Shown: piece after piece, positions 63,104-64,000 of the stretch
Position numbering within the stretch: position 1 is the stretch's first letter
Layout of the letters: each line of letters begins with the position of its first letter
The notes under the pieces: generated by a model
Databases searched by the model: none
What the model was told of the DNA's origin: nothing
What the model saw: only the letters and a program-made list of their open reading frames with translations
Assembly (NCBI GenBank): GCA_900319075.1
Contig: ONMZ01000006.1
Location: forward strand, 28,032-92,031
Direction: 5' to 3'
Source: an uncultured Eubacteriales bacterium
GTDB taxonomy: Bacteria; Bacillota; Clostridia; Oscillospirales; Ruminococcaceae
DNA length: 64,000 nucleotides
Translations under genes and position numbers: made by a program

Positions 63104-63562
63104 ATGTTTGAATTTGAAACTTTTAAAGGAGCAATGGCTTGCTTTTCTCAGGTCGGATATATAGGACAAAATAACTGCATTTTCTATGCCACGACCTTTC
63201 TCACCGGCGGAGGATTTGTGGGCGGTATGGAACAGGCGCAAAACGGACGTGCCTGGGCAGGCTATCTTGTAAACGTAAACGAAAACGGCTTTGGGATACT
63301 GCCCCTTGACCGTACACAGCATAAACTGCGTGTGCTTATGGAAGACCTGACCCCACGCTACGACGAGTTTACCTATATACCCTACCAGCAGCTTGTAGAG
63401 GTCAAGATAAAAAGAGCCGGACTGAACAGCGCCATCAAGCACGTTATAATAAAGCTTGCAAACGCACCCCAGTACGACCTGCAAGTGCTGACCAGAGAGA
63501 AAAAGCTTGCCTACCAGGAGCCTAATTTTGCAAACTTCTGCAGCTTCTACGGCAAAAAATAG
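63104..63562 (+). CDS. Unknown protein, second of a tandem paralogous pair
   Basis: 152 residues, paralogous to the preceding protein, with a shorter Gly-rich insert (TGGGFVGGMEQAQNG). Shared anchors are FE(T/F)..GA..CF, GQNNCIFYAT, LVNVNE.GFGILPL, YIPYQQL, IKH.II.(L/I)ANAP and F..FY. Two Cys near the N-terminus are conserved in both. AGGGGA lies 9 nt before the ATG. Fifty nt separate the genes; a shared promoter and terminator imply coexpression, perhaps as a heteromer (inference). Confidence 0.7.
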   Translation: MFEFETFKGAMACFSQVGYIGQNNCIFYATTFLTGGGFVGGMEQAQNGRAWAGYLVNVNENGFGILPLDRTQHKLRVLMEDLTPRYDEFTYIPYQQLVEVKIKRAGLNSAIKHVIIKLANAPQYDLQVLTREKKLAYQEPNFANFCSFYGKK

Positions 63563-63577
63563 CTTTATATAATGTAT

Positions 63578-63613
63578 AAAAGAAGCTCACCCTGAGGTGA
63601 GCTTCTTTTTTTG
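63578..63613 (+). terminator. Terminator of the paralogous pair
   Basis: 11-bp perfect stem AGAAGCTCACC / GGTGAGCTTCT, 4-nt loop, then TTTTTTT. Confidence 0.93.
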
Positions 63614-63698
63614 TAACCCTTCTGCCACGGTGTCATATAATGTATCATAAAGCGCAAAGCAAAGCGCTTTAAATCTCAACAAAAGGAGAACTGTTCTT

Positions 63699-63827
63699 AT
63701 GTGCGGAAACAATGGCTGCTGGTGGATAATCATCCTCATTCTCATCATTTCCTGCTCCGGTAACTGCGGATGCGGCTGCGGAAATAATAATAACGGCTGC
63801 GGCTGCGGCGGATGTGGCTGCAACTAA
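63699..63827 (+). CDS. 42-residue Cys/Gly-rich peptide with a hydrophobic helix
   Basis: The product has 10 Cys in 42 residues: two near the N-terminus (MCGNNGCWW), a hydrophobic run IIILILIIS, then CGCGCGNNNNGCGCGGCGC. AAAGGAG lies 11 nt before the ATG and a terminator follows the stop, so it is a proper gene. A leader hairpin AAAGCGC / GCGCTTT (63649-63670) precedes it. It could be a membrane-bound metal-binding peptide or a small surface protein; no family is recognised. Confidence 0.7.
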   Translation: MCGNNGCWWIIILILIISCSGNCGCGCGNNNNGCGCGGCGCN

Positions 63828-63836
63828 TATGCAAAA

Positions 63837-63864
63837 AAAGGAGAGCTATTTGCTCTCCTTTACA
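63837..63864 (+). terminator. Terminator of the Cys-rich peptide gene
   Basis: Perfect 10-bp stem AAAGGAGAGC / GCTCTCCTTT with a 5-nt loop, flanked by A-rich and T-rich sequence. Confidence 0.85.
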
Positions 63865-63907
63865 TATTTACAAATCAGAATTTACCGCAGCACCCTTGCG
63901 TGGCAGC

Positions 63908-63998
63908 TGGGGGAAACCCTTTTGGAGAATGGGTTCCGCTAACGGCTTTGCCGTTAGCTACGGAGAATTGACCTTTTGGTCAATTCTCTGCCCCAACC
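63908..63998. repeat. Cloverleaf-like hairpin cluster at right edge
   Basis: Three hairpins in a row: GGAAACCC / GGGTTCC (63912-63937), GCTAACGGC-TTT-GCCGTTAGC (63938-63958), AGAATTGACC-TTTT-GGTCAATTCT (63964-63987). They are closed by TGGGG (63908-63912) with CCCCA (63991-63995). The opening sequence resembles the hairpin inside the 41.2-kb repeat (GGGGAAAACCCTTTTG). It may continue past the window. Confidence 0.5.
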
Positions 63999-64000
63999 GA

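Overview
The window looks like a chromosomal segment of a low-to-moderate GC, anaerobic, cellulose-degrading Firmicute of the Ruminococcus / Oscillospiraceae type. This is inferred from a membrane-anchored GH5 cellulase carrying a cellulose-binding module, a sporulation-type sigma-K factor, an F-type ATP synthase with a Na+-type c subunit, a VanY-type carboxypeptidase with a Thr-rich linker, and strong AAAGGAG ribosome sites with TTGACA-17-TATAAT promoters. I see no rRNA, tRNA, CRISPR array, phage or transposase. It is mostly housekeeping DNA with several unusual regulatory intervals.

Layout: 0-6.9 kb holds a minus-strand envelope operon (MraY-like transferase, flippase-like protein, PssA, Psd, then a pullulanase running off the left edge), a FemAB-type transferase and a VanY-type peptidase. 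7.2-10.6 kb holds clpB behind a ribbon-helix-helix-like gene whose promoter is preceded by two identical 12-bp boxes 21 bp apart. 10.8-16.5 kb holds an acyltransferase/CapA/SGNH fusion whose best start codon is followed by an in-frame TGA, then DacF, a CBS-pair protein and a lipoprotein. 16.7-26.9 kb holds ilvB, an AI-2E family exporter, an orphan small RNA, a small membrane exporter, a lipid kinase, RNase P RNA, the GH5 cellulase and a PadR/HAAS/DUF4097/PspC envelope operon. 27-34 kb holds pta, a palindromic dispersed repeat, a BceAB-like ABC transporter and a YfhO-type protein. 34-41 kb holds csoR-copA (copA fused at its C-terminus to a CopZ domain with its own ribosome site), acylphosphatase, sigK and a five-domain c-di-GMP protein. 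41.4-46.2 kb holds a two-component system, about 900 bp without a protein gene, and a Na/Pi cotransporter. 46.3-53.4 kb is the complete atp operon. 53.5-64 kb holds hemW, lepA, degV, a ClpC-like ATPase, a pair of paralogous unknown proteins and a 42-residue Cys/Gly-rich peptide.

The strongest candidate for an undescribed system is 43.5-44.3 kb. Two diverged tandem units, 370 bp apart, each have a PhoP-like box (two TTCAyr hexamers with 5-bp spacing) set 9 bp upstream of a TATTAT -10, a short non-coding transcript and an intrinsic terminator. Both carry an identical 18-nt segment just before the terminator. That segment is complementary to the leader and ribosome site of the neighbouring response-regulator mRNA and, over 8 nt, to that of the neighbouring Na/Pi cotransporter mRNA. 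This suggests twin phosphate-starvation small RNAs acting back on the system that makes them. Other notable items are a new dispersed palindromic repeat family (28.1 and 41.2 kb), the in-frame nested CopZ, a two-carboxylate Na+ c ring, a shared tail after three envelope-gene terminators, and an orphan RNA at 19.9 kb.
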